Shown piece by piece: positions 43,690 to 53,378 of a stretch of DNA of 64,000 nt. The position numbers were made by a program, and so were the translations under genes. The notes below the pieces were generated by a model. The model saw only the letters and a program-made list of their open reading frames with translations. It was not told the origin of the DNA and did not search any database. Every line of letters begins with the position of its first letter. Position 1 is the stretch's first letter. Source of the stretch: Parabacteroides sp. FAFU027 (GTDB lineage Bacteria; Bacteroidota; Bacteroidia; Bacteroidales; UBA7332); NCBI RefSeq assembly GCF_022808675.1, contig NZ_JAKZKV010000007.1:248001-312000 (forward strand). The letters run 5' to 3'.

Positions 43690-45846
43690 ATGACTAAATC
43701 AACTCTACACAAATCCTGCATATCAGGAATCTTTATAGTTGCTTTTTTACTGCTTGCCTCTATCTCTTTAGTTAAGGCCGAAATAACACCCGCCTTTCCC
43801 GGCGCAGAAGGGTTCGGCAGATATACCACCGGAGGACGCGGAGGCGCAGTTTACCACGTCACATCAACAGCTGATGACGGTTCTGCGGGAACCTTCCGCT
43901 GGGCTTTAAACAAAAGCGGTAAGCGAACCATTGTGTTCGACGTTTCGGGTACAATACACCTCACCTCTACCCTTAGCGTCTCAACGGGGTACGTAACCAT
44001 AGCAGGACAAACCGCCCCCGGAGATGGCATCTGCGTAGCCGATTACCCATTCACCATCAATGCCAGCAATGTTATTATCCGCTTTATGCGCTTCCGGTTG
44101 GGAAACCTCTTCGTAGCTTATCATGAAGGAGATGGTCTGGGAGGTATGGATCAGGAAAACGTCATCGTTGATCACTGCTCGGTTAGCTGGAGTATTGACG
44201 AATGTTGCTCGGTATATGGAATGAAAAATATGACTGTTCAATGGTGTATCGTATCTCAGAGTTTACGTAATGCCGGTCACGTAAAAGGAGCCCATGGATA
44301 CGGCGGTAACTGGGGTGGTTCGGGAGCCAGCTACCACCACAACCTGATTTGTCACCACGACAGCCGTGCACCTCGTCTTGGCCCGCGTGCCACAACCCAA
44401 ACCGACGAACGTATGGATATGCGCAACAATGTCATTTACAATTGGGGCGGAAACGGCTGCTATGGCGGGGAAGGTATGAAGGTCAACATTGTAAATAACT
44501 ATTATAAGCCGGGACCCGGAACCATCCAAAGAGGTGGATCTATCCCTTATCGCATCGCAGCTATCGGCATACGTACCACTGCGTATTGCGAAACCTACCC
44601 GGCATTCGCCCCGATGCTTCATGTATGGGGAAAATATTTCGTAAACGGAAATTACATCAATGGCTACAGCAATGTTACTGCCGATAACTGGACAAATGGT
44701 ATTTATGCACAGATATCTAATTCAACCAACGATTATTTGTTTACCGATGTCACAAAAGATACGATGAAGATTTCTGCGCCCATTGATTTTGTTTACACAA
44801 CTACACATACCGCCGAAGCAGCTTATGATAAAGTTTTAAAATATGCCGGGGCTTCGCTATCACGCGACTGGGTGGACACACTAATGGTATATGACACCCG
44901 CTACGGCAAAGCATCACACACAGGAGCCGGAAGTGGCGATGTTTATGGCATCATTGATACGCAGGATGATAACAAGCCAGCAAATGCGGGTAGTGACTGG
45001 AATGCCTGGCCTACCCTTATCAGCAAACCCTGCCCCACAGATACAGACCAGGACGGTATGCCGGATGTATGGGAAACCGCCAACAGTCTGGATCCCAATA
45101 ACGCCTCGGATGGCAACACCCTGGACAACGACGGTTATACAATGCTGGAAGTATATCTGAACAGCCTCGTAGCGAATACCATCTCTGATCAAAACGCCGG
45201 AGGTACGGCTGCCGGATACACAACAAACAACACAGTTAAAACAAACAAAGTTACGCTATCTCAAAGCACATACAGTGGCACTTCCGGGGCATCATCTCCC
45301 TGGACCTTCAATGATGGTTACAGCATCACAAACAGCAATTCCAAGACATACGCAACCGGAAGTGAAATGGGTATTAAATTCTCAACCGGTGTAAAGTTTA
45401 CGGTTAATGTACCCACGGGAGTCGTTGTCGATAGCGTTATGTTTGTGGGATATGACAACTATGCGGGAACCGATTCATACATCAGCGAATTAAACGGAAC
45501 TTCATTTACATCTACAAACTACGTATTTACCCAAAAGACTTCAAGCGGAACCTATACCGTTTGTACCAACAAAATACCATTGGCTACTCCTGCATCCGGT
45601 TCATTTACTTTTACCGTAAGTGGAAACCAAATTGTAGCCTACCTGATATTAAGTACCCATTCAGCATCAATGGGCACTCAATCAACAACCGTTTTGGCAG
45701 CAGATCTCAATGCCCCGGTAAATGTATATACAATTGACGGACGCCTGATTCGTGCCAATGTTATTCGAAGCAAATCCACAGAGGGATTGCAAAAGGGAAT
45801 ATATATTGTCGATAACAAAAAGGTTGTAGTGGACAGACAATGGTAA
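43690..45846 (+). CDS. exported pectate lyase (polysaccharide lyase family 1-like)
   Basis: A 718-residue exported protein with a signal peptide ending at about residue 30 (VKAEITPAFPGAEGFG). The 'AFPGAEGFGRYTTGGRGGAVYHVTST' opening and the right-handed beta-helix segments (GYVTIAGQTAPGDGICVADYPFTI, NVIVDHCSVSWSIDECCSVYGMKNMTVQWCIVSQSL) are typical of Bacteroidota pectate lyases. They would cleave polygalacturonate by beta-elimination with Ca2+. The helix is followed by a calcium-binding-like DTDQDGMPDVWE segment. A C-terminal beta domain ends in PVNVYTIDGRLIRANV...GLQKGIYIVDNKKVVV, which resembles a type IX sorting tail. No SusC/D pair or other glycan genes are nearby, so it is an isolated gene. 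Confidence 0.85.
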   Translation: MTKSTLHKSCISGIFIVAFLLLASISLVKAEITPAFPGAEGFGRYTTGGRGGAVYHVTSTADDGSAGTFRWALNKSGKRTIVFDVSGTIHLTSTLSVSTGYVTIAGQTAPGDGICVADYPFTINASNVIIRFMRFRLGNLFVAYHEGDGLGGMDQENVIVDHCSVSWSIDECCSVYGMKNMTVQWCIVSQSLRNAGHVKGAHGYGGNWGGSGASYHHNLICHHDSRAPRLGPRATTQTDERMDMRNNVIYNWGGNGCYGGEGMKVNIVNNYYKPGPGTIQRGGSIPYRIAAIGIRTTAYCETYPAFAPMLHVWGKYFVNGNYINGYSNVTADNWTNGIYAQISNSTNDYLFTDVTKDTMKISAPIDFVYTTTHTAEAAYDKVLKYAGASLSRDWVDTLMVYDTRYGKASHTGAGSGDVYGIIDTQDDNKPANAGSDWNAWPTLISKPCPTDTDQDGMPDVWETANSLDPNNASDGNTLDNDGYTMLEVYLNSLVANTISDQNAGGTAAGYTTNNTVKTNKVTLSQSTYSGTSGASSPWTFNDGYSITNSNSKTYATGSEMGIKFSTGVKFTVNVPTGVVVDSVMFVGYDNYAGTDSYISELNGTSFTSTNYVFTQKTSSGTYTVCTNKIPLATPASGSFTFTVSGNQIVAYLILSTHSASMGTQSTTVLAADLNAPVNVYTIDGRLIRANVIRSKSTEGLQKGIYIVDNKKVVVDRQW

Positions 45847-45881
45847 ATCCATAACACAATAGCATATTAATCTTTTTCTGG

Positions 45882-45921
45882 AAGGGAATTTTCGCTCAAT
45901 CCGTAAGCGAAAGTCCCCTTT
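45882..45921 (+). terminator. terminator-like hairpin after the pectate lyase
   Basis: Arms AAGGGAATTTTCGCT and AGCGAAAGTCCCCTT pair with two mismatches around CAATCCGTA and are followed by a T-rich stretch. Confidence 0.65.
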
Positions 45922-46038
45922 CTGCTTTTCCATCAATCTCGTGGTGCTTCCGCAATGTTTAAATCACAACGTGATGCCCTATGATTATTTGGCAGCAAGC
46001 ATGGAATACCCCACCGATAATTCCAAGGGGATGGACAC

Positions 46039-46067
46039 AAAAAAACCCCACCGAATCGGTGAGGTTT
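46039..46067 (-). terminator. terminator of rpsP
   Basis: Minus-strand arms AAACCTCACCG and CGGTGGGGTTT with a short loop are followed by a run of seven T. It lies about 40 nt past the S16 stop codon. Confidence 0.88.
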
Positions 46068-46105
46068 CCAAAAAGTAAAAAAGGGATTTCCTTTATTTGC
46101 CAATA

Positions 46106-46651
46106 TTATTCAGCAGCAGGAGCCTCTTCTTGTGCAGGAGCTTCAGTTGCTTCTTCAACCGGAGCTTCAGCGGCAGCAGCGGCAGCAGCTGCTTCAGCTT
46201 TTTTCTGAGCTAATGCTTCAGCTTTTGCTTTGTTTACTTCTTGTTCTGCAGCCAGACGTTTTGCAGCTTCAGCTTTAGCAGCTTCGCTCAATTTGCTTTT
46301 TACGCCTTGTACAGCAGATTGTTTAGTACCAGTCCAGCTTTCGAAACGTTTTTCAGCTTCTTCAGCAGTGAATGCACCTTTGTTTACACCTCCCAACAAG
46401 TGTTTTTTCAACAAAACACCTTCTTTTGAGAGAATGCTTCTTGCGGTGTCAGTAGGCTGAGCACCGGTTTGCAGCCAATACAAAGCTCTTTCGAAGTTCA
46501 AATCTATTGTAGCAGGATTTGTGTTCGGATTATAAGAACCAATCCTTTCAATAAACTTACCATCTCGTGGAGCCCTGCTGTCAGCAACTACAACTTGATA
46601 GAACGCATAACCTTTGCGTCCGAATCTTTGCAATCTGATTTTTGTTGCCAT
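46106..46651 (-). CDS. rpsP: 30S ribosomal protein S16 with Ala-rich C-terminal extension
   Basis: A 181-residue ribosomal protein bS16, needed for 30S assembly. The first 80 residues are the canonical domain ([43 protein letters not shown]). The remaining 100 form a lysine- and alanine-rich helical extension ([38 protein letters not shown]) ending in an acidic tail. Such extensions are seen in Bacteroidota S16; the role is unknown. It is transcribed alone, with no rimM or trmD next to it. Confidence 0.97.
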   Translation of the reverse strand: MATKIRLQRFGRKGYAFYQVVVADSRAPRDGKFIERIGSYNPNTNPATIDLNFERALYWLQTGAQPTDTARSILSKEGVLLKKHLLGGVNKGAFTAEEAEKRFESWTGTKQSAVQGVKSKLSEAAKAEAAKRLAAEQEVNKAKAEALAQKKAEAAAAAAAAEAPVEEATEAPAQEEAPAAE

Positions 46652-46697
46652 TGATTTTGTTTTTAATGAATTAAGTTTTGCTTTATATTAGCGGGCG

Positions 46698-46728
46698 CAA
46701 AGATACGAATATTTTACAGATTGACAAT
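46698..46728 (-). promoter_or_regulatory. promoter of rpsP
   Basis: Minus-strand TATCTTTG (46698-46705) with ATTG 19 nt upstream (46725-46728). The -33 element is embedded in the palindrome ACAGATT-GTC-AATCTGT-like sequence at 46716-46732, which may be an operator. Confidence 0.55.
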
Positions 46729-46929
46729 CTGTAAGATAAATTTATTTCACCAGATTATCTCGGGGCTATTTTCCCCTGATTATCTCTTGTTTTCAAAATG
46801 GATTAATCCGGAAACTTTTCATATTATTCAGCCTCCTTCTTCCTTTAGAAATACAAAAAAATTAACTACTTTCGTATTTCTGAATCAATTATCCTATCCA
46901 AACTCACAGTCACAACAAATACGACGGTT

Positions 46930-47703
46930 ATGAAAGAAGAGCAAGACAACATGCATGAAAGCACCGAATCCTCGGATAAAAAACGACTCCGCAGAAGCAA
47001 AAAACTGATTAACAACGAAATAATGAAAGCCGTATCGTATATAATCGGCGAACAGGGATTCAGCAGACTGGGTATAAACACTGTTTCCGAGCAGGCTCAG
47101 GTGGAAAAACCATATATCTACCGAAACTTCGGGACTTTTGAAAAGGTTCTTGAGGAGTATATACTGAAAAATGATTTTTGGCTTCGTTTCATTATTCAAC
47201 GCTCTTTCCAGAAAAATGAAGAAGGGTATTTCGATATCCACACCACTTTCACAAACCTGATGGTAGACCTGTACAAAACAATGGATGACAACCGGGATTT
47301 CCGCAATATGATCCTGTGGGAGCTTTACGAAAACACCCCCTTCATCCGAAGCAATGCCGAACGCCGTGAAATTGAATCGGGTGAACAAATGATATTGCTA
47401 CACGATCATTTCAAAGATGTAAATATTGACATAGAAGCAATTACCGCATTATTCATCTCCGGCATTTACTATCTAGTGCTTCACAAGAACGTCTCCACGT
47501 TCTGCGGAATTGATTACAAAACCCTGGAAGGAAAGAAACGGATGATTACAGCTCTTAAAAACCTTAGCGATATGCTTTTTGAGCAGGCTGAACAAAAGAA
47601 AACCATCATTAAACGTATGTTGGCCAAGGGGATTGATCATCAGATCATTGCCGAAGTTGTAGAAGTTGACAAGAATTACGTCATGCGCTTTGTTGAAAAA
47701 TAA
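46930..47703 (+). CDS. TetR/AcrR-family transcriptional regulator
   Basis: A 257-residue regulator, longer than the usual 190-220. After a basic leader the DNA-binding domain reads INNEIMKAVSYIIGEQGFSRLGINTVSEQAQVEKPYIYRNFGTFEKVLEEYI (about 33-84), the TetR helix-turn-helix. The middle is an all-helical ligand domain without recognisable specificity. The last 25 residues (MLAKGIDHQIIAEVVEVDKNYVMRFV) resemble a second small helix-turn-helix of the kind 'G...E.IA....V....V'. It stands alone between rpsP (divergent) and a lipoprotein gene, so the target cannot be inferred from neighbours. Confidence 0.88.
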   Translation: MKEEQDNMHESTESSDKKRLRRSKKLINNEIMKAVSYIIGEQGFSRLGINTVSEQAQVEKPYIYRNFGTFEKVLEEYILKNDFWLRFIIQRSFQKNEEGYFDIHTTFTNLMVDLYKTMDDNRDFRNMILWELYENTPFIRSNAERREIESGEQMILLHDHFKDVNIDIEAITALFISGIYYLVLHKNVSTFCGIDYKTLEGKKRMITALKNLSDMLFEQAEQKKTIIKRMLAKGIDHQIIAEVVEVDKNYVMRFVEK

Positions 47704-47728
47704 CCGTTCTCACACCCCTATATCAGCG

Positions 47729-47766
47729 AAAAGCTCTGTCCAAATTTTCATTGAACAGAGCTTTTC
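47729..47766 (+). terminator. terminator of the TetR gene
   Basis: Arms AAAAGCTCTGT and ACAGAGCTTTT enclose an AT-rich loop and are followed by a T-rich stretch. Confidence 0.85.
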
Positions 47767-47869
47767 TTGTTTTTATAACCTCGCGCATCCATACCGCATT
47801 TTCTCCGCCTTCTATTTTAAAGGAAAATAAATATTCCATCGTCTAAACCTCTAAAACAATGAAAATGCG

Positions 47870-47877
47870 TACATTTG
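47870..47877 (+). promoter_or_regulatory. -7 box of the DUF3298 lipoprotein-rsmG unit
   Basis: TACATTTG matches the -7 element. It lies only 5 nt before an in-frame ATG at 47882, so translation more likely begins at the ATG at 47921. Confidence 0.45.
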
Positions 47878-47920
47878 TACCATGCAATTTACGTTCGTTC
47901 GAACAAAAAACATTCCCAAT

Positions 47921-48802
47921 ATGAGCTTCAACAAATACATCCAATTGGCGCTGGCATTTGTATTCGGCATCTTTTTCATCTCTTGCAACAAAGCCAAAAC
48001 ATCTGAATTACAGGAAAACAGCATCCAATTTGACTCGCTCGTTATCCAAAAAGAGAAGCACTTGTTCAATGACACATCAAAGGCCAATGCTAACATAGAG
48101 CTCAAACTGGTCGTTCCTAAGCCTAATACTTCAAAAAACATCCTCTCTGAAATTGAAAAGAATTTCAAGGTTACACTGTTTGGAACGGTGGATTTTTCGA
48201 AAAGCATGAAGGATCTTGCAAACGGATATGTCGAGAACTACTTCAAAGAATATAAAGCTCTCGAAGCAATCTATCTTAAAGATCAGGAAGCATACAAGCA
48301 AAAACAAGGCAGCCAGGAAGAGGACATTTACGAACCTATGGAATCCTCCTACGACTACCAGCACAGCACCGAGCTTGAACTTAAATTCAACAAAGCCAAC
48401 CTTTTAAGCTACGTCATCCACCGCTACGACTACACAGGTGGCGCTCACGGCATGAATACTGACTCCTGTTATACCATTGTACTCAACAATGGTAAATTAC
48501 TAAAACAGGAAGATCTGTTTGATGAAGATGCGATGGATCAAGTCGCAGCTTTGATCGTCAAACACATCGCCAAAGACAACAAAGTAACACAAGCTGAAGA
48601 ACTTGAAGAATTAGGATATTTCAGCGTAAAAGAAATATACCCCAATGGCAATCTGTACGTTACAGACAAAGGGATTACCTGGTCCTACAATCCGTATGAC
48701 ATCGCAGCATATGCTTTGGGGACTATTACAGCAACAATCCCCTTTGCAGAATTAAAGCCATTACTCAAACCCAATCACCCACTAACAGCCTTTGTAAAAT
48801 AA
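47921..48802 (+). CDS. DUF3298-type lipoprotein
   Basis: A 293-residue lipoprotein from the ATG at 47921 (MSFNKYIQLALAFVFGIFFISCNK), with lipobox FISC at residues 19-22. The longer frame from 47882 would disrupt the signal peptide and start within 5 nt of the -7 box. The C-terminal half carries the DUF3298 signature: YDYTGGAHGMNTDSCYTI, then LFDEDAMDQVAALIV, and GITWSYNPYDIAAYALGTITATIPFAEL. The preceding part is DUF4163-like. The family is related to the extracytoplasmic part of RsiV. Function unknown. It is 4 nt from rsmG and cotranscribed. Confidence 0.85.
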   Translation: MSFNKYIQLALAFVFGIFFISCNKAKTSELQENSIQFDSLVIQKEKHLFNDTSKANANIELKLVVPKPNTSKNILSEIEKNFKVTLFGTVDFSKSMKDLANGYVENYFKEYKALEAIYLKDQEAYKQKQGSQEEDIYEPMESSYDYQHSTELELKFNKANLLSYVIHRYDYTGGAHGMNTDSCYTIVLNNGKLLKQEDLFDEDAMDQVAALIVKHIAKDNKVTQAEELEELGYFSVKEIYPNGNLYVTDKGITWSYNPYDIAAYALGTITATIPFAELKPLLKPNHPLTAFVK

Positions 48803-48806
48803 GACA

Positions 48807-49427
48807 ATGGAGATTATCGAAAAATATTTCCCTAATCTGACGGAAAAGCAACGTCAGCAGTTCTCTGAACTTTTCCCTCTTTATACAGACTGGAACAGTA
48901 AAATCAATCTGATTTCCCGAAAAGATATCCAAAACCTTTACCCCCACCATATTTTACATTCACTGGGGATAGCCAAGCTGATTAACTTCAAGCCGGGCAG
49001 CGAAGTCATGGATGTGGGCACAGGTGGTGGTTTCCCCGGAATTCCGCTTGCCATTCTATTTCCGGAAGTAACTTTTCACCTTGTGGACCGTATCGGTAAA
49101 AAAGTAATGGTGGCCAATGAAGTTGCCAAAGCCATCGGGCTGGAAAATGTCACTGTTCGCCACTGCGGAGTCGAAGAGGAAAAACGGCAGTTTGACTTTG
49201 TAGTTAGCCGCGCCGTAATGCCTTTGGCCGATTTGGTAAAACTCGTGACGAAAAATATCAAGAAAAAACAAATCAACAGCCTTCCGAATGGACTCATTTG
49301 CCTGAAAGGTGGAGAATTACAACACGAAATCCTACCTTTCAGAAACAAAACGATGACTGTTGATTTGAAAGACTACTTTAAAGAAGAATTTTTCCATACC
49401 AAGAAAATCGTGTACGTTCCGTTATAA
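48807..49427 (+). CDS. rsmG: 16S rRNA (guanine527-N7)-methyltransferase
   Basis: A 206-residue SAM-dependent methyltransferase (GidB) that methylates N7 of G527 in 16S rRNA; its loss gives low-level streptomycin resistance. The N-terminus has TDWNSKINLISRKD. The SAM-binding motif is VMDVGTGGGFPGIPLAILFPE at about 68-88. FDFVVSRAVMPLADLV and the C-terminal CLKGGEL are also typical. It follows the lipoprotein gene by 4 nt. Confidence 0.95.
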   Translation: MEIIEKYFPNLTEKQRQQFSELFPLYTDWNSKINLISRKDIQNLYPHHILHSLGIAKLINFKPGSEVMDVGTGGGFPGIPLAILFPEVTFHLVDRIGKKVMVANEVAKAIGLENVTVRHCGVEEEKRQFDFVVSRAVMPLADLVKLVTKNIKKKQINSLPNGLICLKGGELQHEILPFRNKTMTVDLKDYFKEEFFHTKKIVYVPL

Positions 49428-49453
49428 TCCGGAATTACAGATAAGAAAGTTAT

Positions 49454-49512
49454 GAAACCACAGGTTGCAACAAAAAGATTGATTATTTTTGTGAACCTGT
49501 GGTTTCTTTTTT
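49454..49512 (+). terminator. terminator of rsmG
   Basis: A long two-stage hairpin: outer arms GAAACCACAGGTT and ACCTGTGGTTTC, inner arms AACAAAAA and ATTTTTGT. It is followed by six T. Confidence 0.88.
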
Positions 49513-49566
49513 GAGCCACTAAAAGCAATCCGGAATTCAACGCCAATTACAAATTAGACATAATAT

Positions 49567-50214
49567 ATGAAACTCAGAACCTTCGTTTTCAATCCGGTAG
49601 AAGAAAACACCTATTTGCTATACGACGATACCAAAGAGTGTGTCATCATTGACCCGGGCTGTTACAGTCCTGCCGAACAAGCTCAACTCAAAGAGTTTAT
49701 TCAGGAAAAGGAACTTACCGTAAAACACATACTCAATACGCACCTCCATTTCGACCACTGCTTCGGAATCAACTTCGTCTCGAAGACTTATAACGTAGGA
49801 CTCCAGGCCCATAAAGGAGACGAAGAATTTCTGCACCGCCTGCCCGAACAGGCAGCCCGGTTTGGATTCCATGTCAACGAGGAGAATCCGACTATAAGCC
49901 AATATATCAATGAGGGCGATGAAATTAGTTTCGGAGAACAAACGCTGAGGGCGATTCATGTACCGGGACATTCTCCGGGAAGTATTGTTTTTTATTCCGA
50001 AGAATATGGATGCCTTTTCGTGGGCGACGTATTATTCCAGCAGAGTATCGGCCGCACCGACCTGCCTGGCGGAGATTACGACACTCTTATCAATGGAATC
50101 AAGGCGAAACTTTACACTTTACCCGATGAAACCAAGGTTTTCCCGGGACATGGACCTGACACTACCATTGGATTCGAAAAACGGAATAACTTCTACGTAA
50201 AAGGCAATATATAA
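49567..50214 (+). CDS. metallo-beta-lactamase-fold hydrolase (glyoxalase II-like)
   Basis: A 215-residue cytosolic MBL-fold hydrolase. The metal-binding motif NTHLHFDH is at residues 57-64 (His59, His61, Asp63, His64). HVPGHSPGSIVFY supplies the next His, GDVLFQQSIGRTDLPGGD the bridging Asp, and FPGHGPDT the final His. The 'GRTDLPGG' segment is typical of the hydroxyacylglutathione hydrolase-like group in Bacteroidota. The actual substrate is unknown. It is transcribed alone. Confidence 0.9.
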   Translation: MKLRTFVFNPVEENTYLLYDDTKECVIIDPGCYSPAEQAQLKEFIQEKELTVKHILNTHLHFDHCFGINFVSKTYNVGLQAHKGDEEFLHRLPEQAARFGFHVNEENPTISQYINEGDEISFGEQTLRAIHVPGHSPGSIVFYSEEYGCLFVGDVLFQQSIGRTDLPGGDYDTLINGIKAKLYTLPDETKVFPGHGPDTTIGFEKRNNFYVKGNI

Positions 50215-50330
50215 AAGGCTTTTTACATTCTCTCCTTAATCTAAAAACACACCTATGAAACCGGCACAATGAGCTACTGCCCCATCTTTGCCGGTTCCAT
50301 GCGTAATATTAACTTCATTATAAATCACGC

Positions 50331-53204
50331 ATGCGCATGAAAACACCTCAATTTGCCGATCGCCACATTGGCATTCAAACCGAAGACCTTGGAGTAATGC
50401 TGTCCTCTATCGGCGTGGACAATCTGAAAACGTTGATCGACCAGACAATTCCTTCAGACATTCGTCTCTCCAAAGAATTGCATCTCCCCCAGGCCTTGAG
50501 CGAACATGAATACGCTCATCACATCCATGAATTAGCCTCGAAAAATAAAATATTTACCAACTTTATCGGACAAGGCTGGTATGGAACTGTAACACCGGCA
50601 CCAATACTACGAAACGTATTTGAAAATCCGGTATGGTACACCTCCTATACGCCTTACCAAGCGGAAATATCACAAGGACGTTTGGAAGCTCTGCTCAACT
50701 TCCAGACGATGGTTATGGATCTGACAGCAATGGAACTTGCAAACAGCTCCTTGCTGGATGATGCGACAGCCGCTGCCGAAGCCGCCTGGATGATGTATGG
50801 ATTACGTAGTCGTGAGCAACAGAAAAGCAATGCAAATATCCTACTGGTCGATGAAGTAATATTTCCACATATTCAGGTTGTACTTCACACCCGTACGACG
50901 CTTCAGGGTATCGAATTAAAGATTGGAAAACGGAATAATTTCATTTTCGACGAAAAGGTCTTTGGTGTAATTATTCAATACCCGGATAATATTGGTGAAA
51001 TCGAGGATTATTCTTCATTGGTTGAAAAAGCTCATGCTGTAGGAGCAAAAGTAGCCGTTGCCGCCGATCTCCTAAGCCTTGCACTACTTACCCCTCCCGG
51101 GAAATGGGGTGCTGACATCGCTTTTGGCAGCTCACAACGGTTTGGTATCCCCATGTACTTCGGCGGACCATCAGCAGCCTATTTCGCCACTAAAGATGAA
51201 TATAAACGCAGCGTACCGGGCAGAATCATTGGCATTTCCAAAGATGTGAATGGTAAACCCGCTCTACGTATGGCTTTGCAAACCCGCGAGCAACACATCA
51301 AACGGGAAAAAGCAACGTCAAATATATGTACTGCCCAGGCACTATTAGCGACTATGGCCGGATTTTATGCCGTCTATCATGGTTCGGAAGGCATCCGAAA
51401 TATAGCTTCACGTGTACATACCTTGGCCGGCATTCTTTCACAGCATCTCAAAAAATGGGGCTACATCCAACGAAACAAACAGTTTTTCGACACCTTAACC
51501 GTCGAATTGCCCTATAACGAACAAATAGGCTCCATTCGCCAGGCCGCTTTGGCTAAAAACATAAACCTGCACTATCCCGATACAAACCGGATAAGTATTA
51601 GTCTGGATGAAACAACCGGATTAAAGGAGCTCAATAACCTGTTGGAGATATTTGCGAAAGCATCAGGACAAAAAGCAGAGCCAATAGATAATATCCACGT
51701 ACAAATCTATTTTGAAAAAAAACTTCTTCGGGAAGACAAAATATTGACTCAGGAAGTATTCAATCGCTATCATACTGAAACCGAACTGATGCGATATATC
51801 AAAAAACTGGAACGGAGGGATATTTCATTGGCACACTCTATGATTTCGTTAGGCTCCTGTACAATGAAATTGAATGCAGCTTCAGAGCTTTTGCCGCTAA
51901 GTCGCCCCGAATTTCAGAATATACATCCGCTCGCTCCGGCAAGCCAGACAGAAGGTTATAACGAATTAATTCGAAATCTCTCCGACTACCTCTGTGAAAT
52001 TACCGGACTACCCGGCATAAGCCTTCAACCGAATTCGGGTGCAGCCGGAGAATACACCGGACTTCGCATTATTCACGAATATCATCAGGCCACAGGTAAA
52101 GGAGATCGGAATATCGTCCTTATTCCCGCCTCTGCACACGGCACTAATCCAGCCAGTGCCGCTCAGGCAGGATTTGAAGTGGTAGTGGTAAAATGCTCCG
52201 AAAACGGAGATGTCGATATGAATGACCTTCGGCAAAAAGCAGAGGAGCACAAGGATAACCTGGCGGCATTTATGATTACCTACCCATCCACCCACGGTAT
52301 ATTTGAATCTCAAATCAAAGAGATGTGTCGTCTTATCCATGAATTTGGCGGACAGGTCTATATGGATGGTGCAAATATGAACGCACAGGTCGGCTATACC
52401 AATCCGGGAATCATTGGTGCTGATGCCTGTCACCTCAACCTGCATAAGACATTCGCTATTCCACACGGTGGCGGAGGGCCTGGTGTTGGTCCGATTTGCG
52501 TTGCCTCGCATCTGAAGCCATTCCTGCCCATTACGACCCAAAATCGGACTAACAGCTATCAAAGCGGGTTAGCCGTAGCCTCTGCCCCCTTTGGTAGCGC
52601 AGGAGTACTGCCGATTACTTACGGCTATATAAGAATGATGGGGACAGATGGGTTAAAACAAGCTACAGCAATAGCGATCCTGAGTGCTAATTACCTGGCC
52701 AAACGTTTAAGCAACACTTACGGTATTCTTTATAAAGGGAATAATGGCCGCGTAGGACACGAACTCATATTAGAATGTCGCAACATAAAAGCAGAAACCG
52801 GAATTACAGAAACCGATATCGCGAAACGACTGATTGATTATGGATTCCACGCCCCCACCCTCTCATTCCCGGTCCCCGGCACTCTGATGATTGAGCCGAC
52901 TGAAAGCGAAAGTCTTTCGGAACTAAACCGGTTTACGGAGGCAATGCTAAATATTTATGAGGAGATAAAAGAAGCCAGTTCAAATGAATTGATGAAAAGC
53001 GATAATGTACTGATCAACGCACCTCACCCGGAATACGCCGTCACTTCGGACGAATGGACACATCCGTATAGCCGTCAAAAGGCAGCTTATCCATTAGAGT
53101 GGATCAGAGAAAATAAGTTCTGGGCGAATGTAGCCAGAATAGATAACGCATATGGAGATCGTAATCTGGTTTGCTCCTGCGACAGCCTGATAGCAGACAA
53201 ATAA
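50331..53204 (+). CDS. gcvP: glycine dehydrogenase (decarboxylating), P protein
   Basis: A 957-residue homodimeric-type P protein of the glycine cleavage system. It decarboxylates glycine on PLP and passes the aminomethyl group to lipoyl GcvH. It begins FADRHIGIQTEDLGVMLSSIG and has GQGWYGTVTPAPILRNVFENPVWYTSYTPYQAEISQGRLEALLNFQTMV in the N-terminal half. The PLP lysine lies in HLNLHKTFAIPHGGGGPGVGP (Lys706). The N- and C-terminal halves are fused, unlike the split GcvPA/GcvPB of many anaerobes. No other gcv gene is in the window. The first in-frame ATGs at 50331 and 50337 are both possible starts. Confidence 0.97.
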   Translation: MRMKTPQFADRHIGIQTEDLGVMLSSIGVDNLKTLIDQTIPSDIRLSKELHLPQALSEHEYAHHIHELASKNKIFTNFIGQGWYGTVTPAPILRNVFENPVWYTSYTPYQAEISQGRLEALLNFQTMVMDLTAMELANSSLLDDATAAAEAAWMMYGLRSREQQKSNANILLVDEVIFPHIQVVLHTRTTLQGIELKIGKRNNFIFDEKVFGVIIQYPDNIGEIEDYSSLVEKAHAVGAKVAVAADLLSLALLTPPGKWGADIAFGSSQRFGIPMYFGGPSAAYFATKDEYKRSVPGRIIGISKDVNGKPALRMALQTREQHIKREKATSNICTAQALLATMAGFYAVYHGSEGIRNIASRVHTLAGILSQHLKKWGYIQRNKQFFDTLTVELPYNEQIGSIRQAALAKNINLHYPDTNRISISLDETTGLKELNNLLEIFAKASGQKAEPIDNIHVQIYFEKKLLREDKILTQEVFNRYHTETELMRYIKKLERRDISLAHSMISLGSCTMKLNAASELLPLSRPEFQNIHPLAPASQTEGYNELIRNLSDYLCEITGLPGISLQPNSGAAGEYTGLRIIHEYHQATGKGDRNIVLIPASAHGTNPASAAQAGFEVVVVKCSENGDVDMNDLRQKAEEHKDNLAAFMITYPSTHGIFESQIKEMCRLIHEFGGQVYMDGANMNAQVGYTNPGIIGADACHLNLHKTFAIPHGGGGPGVGPICVASHLKPFLPITTQNRTNSYQSGLAVASAPFGSAGVLPITYGYIRMMGTDGLKQATAIAILSANYLAKRLSNTYGILYKGNNGRVGHELILECRNIKAETGITETDIAKRLIDYGFHAPTLSFPVPGTLMIEPTESESLSELNRFTEAMLNIYEEIKEASSNELMKSDNVLINAPHPEYAVTSDEWTHPYSRQKAAYPLEWIRENKFWANVARIDNAYGDRNLVCSCDSLIADK

Positions 53205-53228
53205 ATGCTTGAAAAATACATGCTATTG

Positions 53229-53259
53229 AAACCGAAGACTCACCTCTTCGGTTTTTTAG
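53229..53259 (+). terminator. terminator of gcvP
   Basis: Arms AACCGAAGA and TCTTCGGTT with a six-base loop are followed by a T-run. Confidence 0.88.
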
Positions 53260-53378
53260 TATTCCTCTAAAAGGTCATTTTTACGACTGGTTATGTCGGC
53301 TAATTCAAAAAAAAAGGCGTTCTTTGCAAGTTAATTTTCATTTTGACACAAAATTGTAATTCAACAAAAGGAAAAGCA

